This document shows positions 25,401 to 33,836 of a DNA stretch of 64,000 nt, piece after piece. Below the pieces are notes generated by a model. That model was given only the letters and a program-made list of their open reading frames with translations. It searched no databases and had not been told where the DNA came from. The translations under genes were made by a program, and so were the position numbers. Position 1 is the first letter of the stretch, and each line of letters starts with the position of its first letter. Source of the DNA: Saccharothrix deserti (GTDB lineage: Bacteria; Actinomycetota; Actinomycetes; Mycobacteriales; Pseudonocardiaceae); the NCBI RefSeq assembly GCF_009769385.1, contig NZ_VKAB01000040.1, positions 22,711 to 86,710 of the forward strand, given 5' to 3'.

Positions 25401-27702
25401 ACTGATCGCCCACGTGGCGCTCGTGGCGCCGCTGGCGAACGCCGACCGCGTGCTGACCGAGGCACTGGGCAAGCGACTGCCGGACTACATGGTCCCGTCG
25501 AGGTTCGTGTGGCACGACGCCCTGCCCGTCACCGAGAACGGGAAGGTGGACCACAAGGCACTGCCCAACCCCTTCCGGTCCGCGCCACGGCAGACGCCGT
25601 CGCCGTCGGCACCCGTCCACCCGATCGAAGCCGTGCTGCGGGAGGTGCTCGGCCAGGAGGCCGACTTCTCCACCGGACTGATCACCGCCGGTGCGACGTC
25701 CTTGGACGTGGTGCGCATCGCCAACGCCGTCGAGGACATGACCGGCGTCCGACCGTCGTTCCTCGACCTGGTCGCGCACTCCTCGATCGACGCGCTGGTG
25801 CGCTCGTTGTCCGCACCGGCCGCCCGCCCTGCCGAACTCCAGCCCGCCGCGCCGGTCTCACCCGCGCCGGTCGGCCCGTTCCCGGTGCCGGACGCGGCGC
25901 TGCACCTCGCGGACGCGCTCACCGAGGCCGCGCGGTGGTTGCGCGAGCTGCACGGCTGGGCGCGGCAGACCCGTCCGGAGGTTCCGGCCGCCACGCCGGG
26001 ACCGTTCCACCTCACCGAGATGCAGCTCGCTTACCTGGTGGGACGAGCCGACACGTGGCTCGGTGACGCCGTGGCACCGCACTACTACACCGAGGTCGAT
26101 GTGGACGACCTCGACGTCGACCGGCTCGCGGACGCGCTGCGGACCGTCGTGACCCGGCATCCGATGCTGCGCGCGACCGTGACTCCCGAGACGCTGCAAC
26201 AGGTGCACGGCGAGGTGCCCGCTCCCCGGATCGACGTGCTCGACCTGCGTGCGCACGACGAGACGAGTCGGGAACGAACGTTGCTGCGGCTGCGCGAGGA
26301 GCGCTCGCACCGGGTGCTCGACCCGGCCCGGTGCCCGATGCTGCACGTGGTGGCGAGCAGGTTGACCGAGCGCACCTGGCGTGTCCACTTCGGACTGGAT
26401 CTGCTCTTCTGCGACGCGCAGAGCGCGGTCGTGCTCGCGCAGGAGTTGATGACGGCCTACCGCGATCCGGCGGGGTTGCCCGCCGCACCGGCCGTGACGT
26501 TCGAGCAGTGGGTCACGTCACGGCGCCCCGCCGCCGAGCGGGCACTCCAGTACTGGCGCAGTGCCGCGGCGGAGATGGCCGACGGCCCCGCGCTACCCGC
26601 CCTGCCGCCGGGCCCCGGTGCGGTCCGGTTCACCCGCCGTCGCGCCGTCCTGGACGAGCGCGCCTGGGCGGCGTTGCGCCGGCACGCCCGCGCCCGCGGC
26701 GTGACCCCGGCCGGGCTGCTCGTCACCGCGTTCGGGGACGTTCTGCGCGCGGGCGGCTGTGGCGACCGCTTCACCCTGGTGATGACGGCGTTCGACCGGC
26801 CAGCCGAGCACGTGGGCGTCATCGGCGACTACACCTCGACGTTGCTGCTGGACGTGCGTGCCGGCGCGGGCTCGTTCGCCGACCGCGCGCAGGCACTTCA
26901 ACAGCGGCTCTGGACTGACCTGGATCACAGCGCCGGTGTGCACGGCAACGAGGTGCTGCGCGAGCTCGCCACCCACAGGGGCGGGCAGGTCCTGCTGCCT
27001 GCGGTGTTCTCGAGCGGGCTGGGCAGCACGACGGCGGACGCCTCGGAGCTGCTGGCCGGCTTCGGCCGCACCGCCTACGCGATCAGCCAGACCCCGCACG
27101 TGCTGCTGGACTGCCAGGTCTTCGAGCAGGACGGTACCCTGCGGATCAACTGGGACTGCGTGGACGCCGCCTTCCCCGATGGCTACCTGGACCATCTCTT
27201 CACCGCCTACCTCGACCTGGCGACCACGCTCGCGGAGCCGGCGGCGTGGGAGACGGTCGATCCGGCGGGCCTGGCCGCCCGCGCGCTGACCGCACGTGCC
27301 CCGGTGCCGCGCCGGCCGGTGCCCGCACGGCTCGCGCAGCACGGTGACCCGGCGGTGGAAGCCGCGGTGGCGGAGGTGCTCGGCGGGCTGCTGGACGTGC
27401 CCGCACAGCGACTGGACCGGACGCGGACGTTCTTCGAACTGGGCGCCACCTCGCTGCTGCTGGTCAAGGCACATCGCGAGCTGCGCGCGACCCGTGCGCC
27501 CGCGTTGACCGTGCTCGACCTGTTCGCCCATCCGTCGATCCGCGCACTGGCCGCCCACATCAGTGGCCGGGACGCCGTGAAGTCCACCGGGGAACCTGCC
27601 GCGGAATCCGCTGTGGACCCGATCGTGCTCGCGGCCCGTCACCGGGGCCGCAGGCGTGCCGGTCGGATGGCCCCTCGACCGACAAGAGGCGCGAAGCCGT
27701 AA
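22426..27702 (+). CDS. NRPS, CP-Cy-A(Cys)-PCP-Cy-PCP (HMWP2-like)
   Basis: 1,758 residues. Residues 1-75 form a carrier protein (GVESLEAL, Ser36) in the place of the aryl carrier of yersiniabactin HMWP2. Cy1 has D221-x4-D226-x2-S229. The adenylation domain (about 545-1045) has FTSGSTGVPKG, LSFDLSVYDVFG, WNTAPALLEIL, LRLAMLSGDW, GGATEASIWS and YRTGDLG. Read against the known code these give an Asp-Leu-Tyr-Asn-Leu-Ser-x-Ile-Trp pocket, as in cysteine-activating domains. PCP Ser1092, Cy2 with D1325-x4-D1330-x2-S1333, PCP Ser1676. No MT insert between A8 and A9 and no reductase or thioesterase, so the chain must pass to the hybrid KS. The single A domain must serve at least three further PCPs. 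ATG 22426 with GGAG upstream is preferred to 22363, which lies inside the Zur region. The gene is the right edge of the cluster. Confidence 0.92.
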   Translation: MLSVEALVRESVADLVGLPPHEVDLTRRFAELGVESLEALRLRRLVATRTGVELPLTCFLGDRPAYDVVAELANTPAGVRQAAVEIPSVTAGEPVPLTPVQAAYWAGRGADFALGGVATFWYHEYDLAPGVDLDVLEAAWNRLVAHHPMLRTTIGRDGRQREPASVPPYRIGRTELRDVADADRLREERSHQVRPAHEWPLFDLHAALLPDGRTRLFVGFDVLVLDFASWRLLMRQWGELLADATAQLPTSSAEFLDIVAHREVDPAYRERRARDRSHWLAKLDELPDGPRLPVVEFTGAPRFGRRSHRLTDQEWANLRTRAAEHGVSPTAVLLAAYGLVLSRWGAGDRFGLNATLFDRPEDVPGVEHVVGDFTTTALVGMSGLDPLGWSGFASFAKQVNVELWTAIDHRAFAGVEVLRELAARRGDVLAAGTYPVVFTSGVGIGDGAPPAAWLGTEVFGVSQTPQVLLDHLVWEEDGTLRLVWDAVEAAFPAGFVDGLAEAQCTLLRSLARDASLWTAVDLGWDPSFARGEPLDVTPFGNCGPLLDAPVRQAAMRVPTAPALLSAAGAVTHAELSDRAGVLGGHLAASGVGVGDLVLVALPKSPAQLVAVLGVHRCGAGYVPVDPSWPAARIEAVCERAGIRHAVVAAGHRPALPDDIQVSEVDERGAPTVLATGAARPGTVGLGAPDPADLAYVIFTSGSTGVPKGVAIEHRQARTTVDDVTDRFAITGEDRVLALSALSFDLSVYDVFGVLGTGGAVVVPDSARQRDPQHWCELIGTHRVTVWNTAPALLEILVEYAEADPVAAAQLSSLRLAMLSGDWIPVSLPDRLRALVPGVEVMSLGGATEASIWSITFPIGEVDPDWSSIPYGRALRDQSFHVLDDEGRPCPVGEPGELFIGGAGVARGYLGDEAQTAARFAVHPVLGDRLYRTGDLGKWRYDGTIQFLGRTDRQVKVRGHRIELGDVESALDRLPEVRQAVAAAVPGPDDRPRLIAHVALVAPLANADRVLTEALGKRLPDYMVPSRFVWHDALPVTENGKVDHKALPNPFRSAPRQTPSPSAPVHPIEAVLREVLGQEADFSTGLITAGATSLDVVRIANAVEDMTGVRPSFLDLVAHSSIDALVRSLSAPAARPAELQPAAPVSPAPVGPFPVPDAALHLADALTEAARWLRELHGWARQTRPEVPAATPGPFHLTEMQLAYLVGRADTWLGDAVAPHYYTEVDVDDLDVDRLADALRTVVTRHPMLRATVTPETLQQVHGEVPAPRIDVLDLRAHDETSRERTLLRLREERSHRVLDPARCPMLHVVASRLTERTWRVHFGLDLLFCDAQSAVVLAQELMTAYRDPAGLPAAPAVTFEQWVTSRRPAAERALQYWRSAAAEMADGPALPALPPGPGAVRFTRRRAVLDERAWAALRRHARARGVTPAGLLVTAFGDVLRAGGCGDRFTLVMTAFDRPAEHVGVIGDYTSTLLLDVRAGAGSFADRAQALQQRLWTDLDHSAGVHGNEVLRELATHRGGQVLLPAVFSSGLGSTTADASELLAGFGRTAYAISQTPHVLLDCQVFEQDGTLRINWDCVDAAFPDGYLDHLFTAYLDLATTLAEPAAWETVDPAGLAARALTARAPVPRRPVPARLAQHGDPAVEAAVAEVLGGLLDVPAQRLDRTRTFFELGATSLLLVKAHRELRATRAPALTVLDLFAHPSIRALAAHISGRDAVKSTGEPAAESAVDPIVLAARHRGRRRAGRMAPRPTRGAKP

Positions 27703-27772
27703 TTTGCCGTTACCGTGCGTTTGACGGCACCTCTGGTGCTCGACCACAAGCACTTACGCCCCAATGGCCAGA

Positions 27773-28106
27773 ACGAGCGCCCCGGTGAGGTGTTGGCGTC
27801 TGGCCTCAGCCACGGCGACACATCCACCGCCAGCACGATGCGGTCATCTGCCGACTTCGGTAACTGTTGTGTTGCAACAAGGTTCCGCAAGCGTGCGATG
27901 TCGACCCGGCCGGAGTTCACCGTGTCGTAGAGAGCGCCGTGCCCACGCCTATGCTCGGTGCCAGCGACAACTCCACCAGCGACCGGACCGTCGGTGCACA
28001 GCGCCGCGTCCGCCAGTTCGAACAACGCATCGGCCCGCGCGGTCAGGCACCCGTAGAACCCCTGCCGAAACCCGAGCAGCGCCCCGAGTGCCCACCTCAC
28101 GAGCAC
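27773..28106 (-). pseudogene. Transposase N-terminal fragment
   Basis: The first 111 residues of this frame (FRQGFYGCLTARADALFELA, EHRRGHGALYD, GRVDIARLR, VLAVDVSPWLRPD) have the N-terminal pattern of a common actinobacterial DDE transposase family, in which DVSPWLRPDA precedes the catalytic core. After that the frame runs into unrelated sequence overlapping the NRPS 3' end, so the catalytic part is lost. It lies directly against the end of the metallophore cluster and probably marks an old rearrangement there. Confidence 0.65.
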
Positions 28107-28112
28107 TGATGG

Positions 28113-28874
28113 TCAACCCGCCTGCGCTCGGTTGTACGACACGACGAGGCGGAAGCCGGCGTCCCAGTGGTCGAGGTTGAGAAGATCTTGGTGTTGTTCG
28201 TGCCATCGGCCGCTGTGCAGGTCTTTACGCAGGCGGCGGATGCCCCGCTCGACGGCATCGGGATCTGTTTGTGCCAGGGCGGAACAGGCGCGCCGGACGC
28301 GGGGATCGAGGTAGGCGGCTGGGCGCCGCCAATACGCGGGGAATACCCCGTCGGTGAAATCCCAGGGCAGCGGCAGCTGAGTGACGCTGTCGGCGCCCAG
28401 TTCGTTCGCGATGTCGGCCGCGGAGGGCCGCGTGAGTTCCAGGTCGGCGATTTCGGGCACGTACTCGCGGACGAACCAGAATTCGGTGTGTCGACGAGTG
28501 TCGTAGGCGAGGACGACTTGGCGTGGCGCTACCCGACGTAGCTCGGCGAGCCCGCGTCGCCAGTCGGTCCAATGATGGACGGTGAGCACGGCCAGCGCGG
28601 CGTCGACCGCGTGATCGCGGACTGGTAGGGCCTCGGCGACCGCGCGAACGACGGGGCTTGTGCCATGCGGTCGTTGACGGATCATCTCCACGGAAGGTTC
28701 GATGGCCAGCACTGTTCGGTCATCTGGCTCGTATGAGCCTGTGCCCGCGCCCACATCGATGATGGAGCGCGAGTCGCCGAGAGCGGCGAGGATGGCTGCC
28801 ATCCACCGCGGGTCGGTACGCCGTCCCAGCGAGTATCCCGTGCCGATCTCGTCGTAGAGCTCTGCGTCGGCCAC
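28113..28874 (-). CDS. Class I SAM-dependent methyltransferase (ubiE/type 11 fold)
   Basis: 253 residues starting at GTG 28874 with GGGGGAGG upstream. Motif I is IIDVGAGTGSYEP, followed by VLAIEPSVEMIRQRP, ALPVRDHAVDAALAVLTVHHW and RRVAPRQVVLAYD: the usual order of small-molecule methyltransferases of the UbiE/COQ5 type. The open frame continues upstream without a stop into an IS-derived HTH sequence, which makes a longer chimeric product possible on paper, but the ribosome site and the domain start argue for the short form. Substrate unknown. It is separated from the metallophore genes by a transposase fragment, so membership of the cluster is doubtful. Confidence 0.75.
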   Translation of the reverse strand: MADAELYDEIGTGYSLGRRTDPRWMAAILAALGDSRSIIDVGAGTGSYEPDDRTVLAIEPSVEMIRQRPHGTSPVVRAVAEALPVRDHAVDAALAVLTVHHWTDWRRGLAELRRVAPRQVVLAYDTRRHTEFWFVREYVPEIADLELTRPSAADIANELGADSVTQLPLPWDFTDGVFPAYWRRPAAYLDPRVRRACSALAQTDPDAVERGIRRLRKDLHSGRWHEQHQDLLNLDHWDAGFRLVVSYNRAQAG

Positions 28875-28954
28875 CCCGAGCCTCCCCCTGTTGATCGGTT
28901 TGCCTGGAGAGTAACGGTCGCATACCGGACGCTTCACCCTGGTTGTCAGGCTCG

Positions 28955-29386
28955 ATTGGAGGATGGTTGAGGCGGCTACCCGGTGGCCGAGCTTGAGCAG
29001 CTCGCCCTGGATCCGGCGGTAGCCCCAACCGCTGTTCTCCCGCGCCGTGCGCTCGATCAACGCCACCACGGCATCGTCGACCGGCGGGCGCCCGGTCCGG
29101 CTCGGGCAGGTCCACTTCCCCGCGACCAGACGCCGATGCCATCGCAGGACGGTGCCCGGTGTCACCAACCGGTGCCCGCGCAGCAGACGAGGCAGTCGGC
29201 GCACCAACGCGGCGAGCACCGCGCGATCAGCCCAATCCGGCCGTGGCGGGGATTGGCCCGGCGCAGCACGGCGACCTCACGTCGCAGCACCAGCAGCTCG
29301 ATGTCCTTGGCCGCGGAGGACCGGCCGACCAGAACCAACCAGCCGACGAGCCGGACGAAGATCAGATACAGCAGTCGTAACGCCAC
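28955..29386 (-). pseudogene. Frameshifted integrase-type IS transposase remnant
   Basis: Two overlapping frames together give the N-terminal half of an IS481/IS3-like integrase. The first (from 29386) reads LLYLIFVRLVGWLVLVGRSS and ELLVLRREVAVLRRANPR; the second (from about 29240) reads LVTPGTVLRWHRRLVAGKW, GRPPVDDAVVALIERTA and GWGYRRIQGELLKLGHRV. A frameshift near 29240 separates them and the DDE catalytic half is absent, so the element is dead. It lies just upstream of the methyltransferase gene and may have supplied its promoter region. Confidence 0.72.
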
Positions 29387-29792
29387 GCTTCACGATCGTG
29401 CCCTATGGCCCATGGTGCACGATCACCGCAGCTCAACGACCCAGCGCAGAGTTCTGGCACCCCACAGGGCGTTGAAACCGATGGCGTGGACGCAAGGGGC
29501 AGCGCCGATCTCGGCCGAGCGCCACGTATCCAACGGGTAGCCCTTGGCCTTCAACGGGCTTCTCGGCACCAAGCAAGAGAACGCGCCGTGCTGATCGGTT
29601 CAGTTCCTCAAGGAACTGGCCGTCTCGCCGCCGCATCCCGCGGTATGTCGGTGCCACCATGCGCTGTCATGCGGCGTAGAGCGCCAGTGCAGCCAGCGAC
29701 GCGTCGGCGTTCAGTGCGCCACTGGCTGCGTGACGCCCTCGCTGTGGCTGATTTGGCACCGCACGGGCTGAGCGACGGCCCGTTGAGCGGGG
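29387..29792. other. No supported gene
   Basis: About 400 bp between the integrase remnant and the CHAT gene. A minus-strand 75-codon frame (29433-29660) and plus-strand frames are present, but none shows a family pattern, a good start site or plausible length. Probably decayed mobile DNA. Confidence 0.5.
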
Positions 29793-32700
29793 TCAGGCTC
29801 CATAGTGGACGTAGGAGGACCAGGTGTCGGGGCGGTCGGGGTTGCGGGTACGAGCGCGGTGGAGTGCCTGGTGGAGTGCTCGGGCAGGCTCGGTGGTCGA
29901 GGTGAGCGCTTGGTAGAAGTCCTGGGTGGTGCGCGGGGCTTCGGTGTCGTAGATGGGCCAGAGGGTGGCGACGGCGTTTCGGTAACCGGCCAGCAGGAAC
30001 GCCGAGGCGATGGTGATGGCTTCGTCCGGCAAGGTGTAACCGCCTTGTGCGGTGCTGCATGCGGACAGGAAAGCCAGGTCGGCGTTCAGTTCGAGTTGGC
30101 TGATGTCGCCCACTCGTAGTTCGGCGCCGCTGTGGAGGATCAGGCGGCTGGACGACGGGCGGTAAGGGTCGGTTACGCCGTGGCAGGCGAAGTGCACGCG
30201 ATCGGCGTCGGTCAGCTGTGTCAGGACTTGATGTCGAGCGGCGTCGGTGTCGGCCAGAAAGACGCCATCGGGGAAGATGCCGCGGAGGAACTCGGTTTCG
30301 CGCTTGACGCCGGGCAGGGAGGGCCACCCGCGAGCGTCGGGCACGGCCACGCCCAGGAAGGTATCGGTGCGCGCGGGCCGTCGACTTCTGGCGTGGACGA
30401 GCGCGCGGATCGTGGGCGTGAACGACGAGACCACGTGGTCGAGCACCGTGTCGGTGGTGCCGTGGTGGCCGGCCGCGGCCAAGGGCAGGAAGGTGAACAC
30501 CCCGGTCGGGCACCACCACAGCCGGGGGGCCTCCGCAGGGCTGTGCGGGTTCCCCATGCCCAAGGTGCGCAGCACAGGTTGAGCTGTGCAGTCCCACAGC
30601 CATTCCAGGATCTCGAACAGCTTCCCCGCCGCGCGGTCCTTGATGTTGACGTCTGATTCCATGCGCAACAGTGTGTTGACGGCGTGTGCGGCGTCCTCTT
30701 CGGACAGAGGAAGCCTGAGCGCATCGACGTCGTTCTCGGTAATGACGATCGCGTCGGTGCGTGATCCATAGGAGTTGATGACGACGAGTGGCCCGTCGGC
30801 GGCGGCATCGGTGAGCGCTTGGCGGGACGGCTGCGCGAGGAGACGTTCGACGCCGGGTAGGGCGAGCAGGTCTTTGCGCAGCCCGTTCCACCATGCGGCG
30901 CGACGATGGCGTCGGGTCAGCGTCTCGTCCGCCGAGGCCGCCGAGGCTCCCCACAGTTGCTGCCACTGGGCTGCGAGGTGGGGAGCATGTTCACGCACGG
31001 CCGAGAGCAGGCCGCGCAGGTCGAGCGCCTGGGTGATGAGTGTGGCGCGACCCGCTTCGAGCAACTGCACCGCCCGGAGCGGATCACCCGACTCCAACGC
31101 GCAGGACGCTGCCGCGATCGCGATGCCGGTCGTGTCCGACAGCATCGTTTCCCGGGCTTCGTCGGTCAGGCGCGGGCCGACGGCGAACGGCAGTTGGTCG
31201 ACGGCCAGGGCGTAGTCACTCGTGGCAGCGGCCCAGTCTCGGCGCTCGTGGTTCAGTTGCCCGCTGCTGCGTGCGGCGGTCAGCCGTTGCAGCGGAGAGG
31301 CGTTCGGCAAGCGCGCGGCCTCGGCGAAGGCCGCGATGGCGGCCCTGTGATCGGCGGCGTTGGCGGTTGCCCGGTAGCGGTCGAGGTGGAGACGACCGAG
31401 GTGGAACAGGCGTCGAGAGCGTTTGACGTCATCGACCGCCCGGTCCGCGGCGAGGGCGCGGAAGATCCGGATGGCTTCGTCCAGGTGCTGTGGTTCCCCC
31501 TCGCGGTCGGCCAGTATCTGTAGGCCCAGTGCCAGGTCGAACCGGTAGCTGTCGAGTTCGTCCGTTCCTTCCGGTGTCTGTTCGACCAGTGCGCGGGAGA
31601 TCTCCAACGACTCGCGAAGATGACGCATGTTCCCGGTCATGATCGCGTGATCCTGAAGCGCGCTGCTCAGGGCTGTCCGCGCGTTGAGCTGCCTGGGGCT
31701 GCCGGGTGGGAGGAGTTCGACGGCCTGCCGCGCGAACCTGATGGCGTCCGTCAGCGCGGTCGGGCCGCGGAAGCCCTTTGCGGCGATCAGCATGACGCAG
31801 AGCCGGTGCGCGACGTCCGCCCTGCTCTGGTCGAGCCCGCCAAGGAGTTCGTGGGCGCGTCGCAACGCGCGGATCGCCTCGTCGAGCGCGGTGTGGTCGC
31901 TGTAGGTCTCGAACAGCCGTAAGAACGGCTCCGATATGGCGATCAGGTACTCGGTGACGTGGACGTGGTGGTCTGTTCCGGAGCGGGTGAGTTCGGATGC
32001 GGCGGCGACGGCCTCGTCCAGCAGGTCCGGGCGCGGGTCGAGTTGGACGAGGAAAGTCAACCCGTCCACCAGGGCGACGAGAAGTTCGCTGTGCTCGGCT
32101 GACGTGGGTTCGGCCGTCTTCAGGACCTCGCGGATCACGGGGATGAGCCGCGCGAGGTCGTCGGGGGACGCCTCGCCTACCGCGATCGCCTCCTTCCACG
32201 AGTTGACCAGGGCGCGCAGGATCCTCGCCTTGCCGAAGCGATCCGGGGTGACGGCCTCGCCGGCCTTTCTCAGCGAGTCCACGGCCTCCGTCAGAAGGTC
32301 CGGGCTGTCGGTGAGCCGGTGGCACTCGACGAGCAAACCCGCGTGATTGGCGAGGACGCTCGGGTATGCCGGGTGGGACGGCGACAGATCGGCAAGACCG
32401 CGACGCGATAGCGTCAGGCACTCGTCGAGAGCCCCGATGTCGCCGGCGCGGTAGCTCTTCCGCAGCACACCCAACAGGCCCCCGAGGCGGGTGTGGTGCT
32501 CGGGGTGCCCCGGAGGTGTCACCGCGAAAGCCGTCCGCGCCATGCGGACGGCTTCTTCGACGTGGTTCTCGTCGCCGGTCAGATCCATGAGGGCGGTCAG
32601 GGCCACGGCCAGGTTCCCGCAGTACATCCCGTAGTGGACGTGCTGCGCCGGGGTCACCGCGACGGCGCGCCGCGCGGCCTCGACCGCCCGTTCGTGCCCG

Positions 32701-33836
32701 GTCGCGTCAGTGGTCGGCAGGAACCGCAGTCTCAGGGCTTCGCAGAGGTTCGAGTAGGCCATTCCCGGATCGGGGTCCTCGGGGCGCTGCCGGGCCGCGG
32801 CGAGCGTGTGCAGCTCGATCGCTTCGTCGATGTCTTTCGTCCGGGCCGTCACGCGGAAGCGCTGTGTCAGGGCTGAGGCGAGGTTCCCCACCCGCGCGGG
32901 CCAGTTCACGTCGTCCGCCTGCGTCTGCCCGACGGCCTGACGTCCGTAGTGGACGGCCTCGTCGAGGCGCTTGATATCCGGGGAGAGCCCGTCGGCGACC
33001 CTCAGGGCCACCGACAGCCGGGACAGGAACCGGGGGTCGATTCGTCCGCCCGTGGCAGCGGCCGCGATCGCTTCTCGGCTGAGGGTCACCGCCTCCTCGA
33101 TCGCCTCCACGTCCCCGTCTGCCTCTGCCTTCACCCGTAGGCAATCCGACAGCTGGTCGGCAAGAGTCGGCCAGTCCTCCGCAGGGCTGTTGGCCACGGC
33201 CAGACGTGCCGCCGCGATTGCCCCTTCAAGTTGCTCGGCCTCCCGGATCTGCATGTACGCCATCAAATGGTGAAAGGAGAGAGCCGAATGCGCGGCCACG
33301 AGGTGGTGCAGCAGTTCCTCTCGGTCGAGGTCTGCGGGGTCGGTAGGAACTGCTGCTGCGCCTTCCAGCAGATCGACGGCCAGGAAGAGCGACTCGGGAT
33401 CACTGGTCCGGTGGTAGTGGTCGAGCTTCCGAGAGCCGTGGTCGAGAGCGAGGTCGGGGGAGGCTTCGATGAACGTCCGCAGGGTCATGTGCGGGACGGA
33501 GGCAGGATCGGACTGGTATGTCAGAAACAGGAAGTACATGGCCAGCCCGCGTTCGGCGCCGCCCGACTCCTCGGGCAGGACTTCGGCTCGCATGAACTGG
33601 AGCCACCCGAAGGCGGTGATCACCTCCAGGTCGAGGTCGTCGAGGAGTACCTCCCGTCCCTCTCCGGGGTGATCCAGCCCTGTATGGCCGGCGAGATGGT
33701 TGCGCGCGATGTCGGTCTCGGTCGAGAACAGCGCCCGAACGAACTCGCCGACGGCACCCTGGTTCGGCTCGGCGAGAAGCCGTTGGTACTGCTCGATGAG
33801 CAGCACGACCCGGGCGACAGCCTCGTCCCGTGTCAT
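29793..33836 (-). CDS. TPR-repeat CHAT-domain protease
   Basis: 1,347 residues. Most of the protein (about 150-950) is made of helical repeats of tetratricopeptide type with recurring AxxLxxALxxRF and LEEAVxxxRxA patterns. The last 300 residues are a CHAT (caspase-HetF-associated) domain: the catalytic His1219 in VHFACHG and Cys1260 in LSACSTAQGG are both present, so proteolysis is likely. CHAT proteases act in programmed cell response and defence, where the repeats sense a signal and the protease cuts a partner. The stop-start overlap (ATGA) with the small upstream gene for a membrane protein makes that protein the obvious candidate partner. No signal peptide; cytoplasmic. Confidence 0.88.
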   Translation of the reverse strand: MTRDEAVARVVLLIEQYQRLLAEPNQGAVGEFVRALFSTETDIARNHLAGHTGLDHPGEGREVLLDDLDLEVITAFGWLQFMRAEVLPEESGGAERGLAMYFLFLTYQSDPASVPHMTLRTFIEASPDLALDHGSRKLDHYHRTSDPESLFLAVDLLEGAAAVPTDPADLDREELLHHLVAAHSALSFHHLMAYMQIREAEQLEGAIAAARLAVANSPAEDWPTLADQLSDCLRVKAEADGDVEAIEEAVTLSREAIAAAATGGRIDPRFLSRLSVALRVADGLSPDIKRLDEAVHYGRQAVGQTQADDVNWPARVGNLASALTQRFRVTARTKDIDEAIELHTLAAARQRPEDPDPGMAYSNLCEALRLRFLPTTDATGHERAVEAARRAVAVTPAQHVHYGMYCGNLAVALTALMDLTGDENHVEEAVRMARTAFAVTPPGHPEHHTRLGGLLGVLRKSYRAGDIGALDECLTLSRRGLADLSPSHPAYPSVLANHAGLLVECHRLTDSPDLLTEAVDSLRKAGEAVTPDRFGKARILRALVNSWKEAIAVGEASPDDLARLIPVIREVLKTAEPTSAEHSELLVALVDGLTFLVQLDPRPDLLDEAVAAASELTRSGTDHHVHVTEYLIAISEPFLRLFETYSDHTALDEAIRALRRAHELLGGLDQSRADVAHRLCVMLIAAKGFRGPTALTDAIRFARQAVELLPPGSPRQLNARTALSSALQDHAIMTGNMRHLRESLEISRALVEQTPEGTDELDSYRFDLALGLQILADREGEPQHLDEAIRIFRALAADRAVDDVKRSRRLFHLGRLHLDRYRATANAADHRAAIAAFAEAARLPNASPLQRLTAARSSGQLNHERRDWAAATSDYALAVDQLPFAVGPRLTDEARETMLSDTTGIAIAAASCALESGDPLRAVQLLEAGRATLITQALDLRGLLSAVREHAPHLAAQWQQLWGASAASADETLTRRHRRAAWWNGLRKDLLALPGVERLLAQPSRQALTDAAADGPLVVINSYGSRTDAIVITENDVDALRLPLSEEDAAHAVNTLLRMESDVNIKDRAAGKLFEILEWLWDCTAQPVLRTLGMGNPHSPAEAPRLWWCPTGVFTFLPLAAAGHHGTTDTVLDHVVSSFTPTIRALVHARSRRPARTDTFLGVAVPDARGWPSLPGVKRETEFLRGIFPDGVFLADTDAARHQVLTQLTDADRVHFACHGVTDPYRPSSSRLILHSGAELRVGDISQLELNADLAFLSACSTAQGGYTLPDEAITIASAFLLAGYRNAVATLWPIYDTEAPRTTQDFYQALTSTTEPARALHQALHRARTRNPDRPDTWSSYVHYGA

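Noticed and set aside
28113..29219. A 368-residue integrase-methyltransferase fusion protein
   Set aside because: The open frame is continuous, but the integrase part is a broken IS remnant and a good ribosome site precedes the methyltransferase start at 28874.
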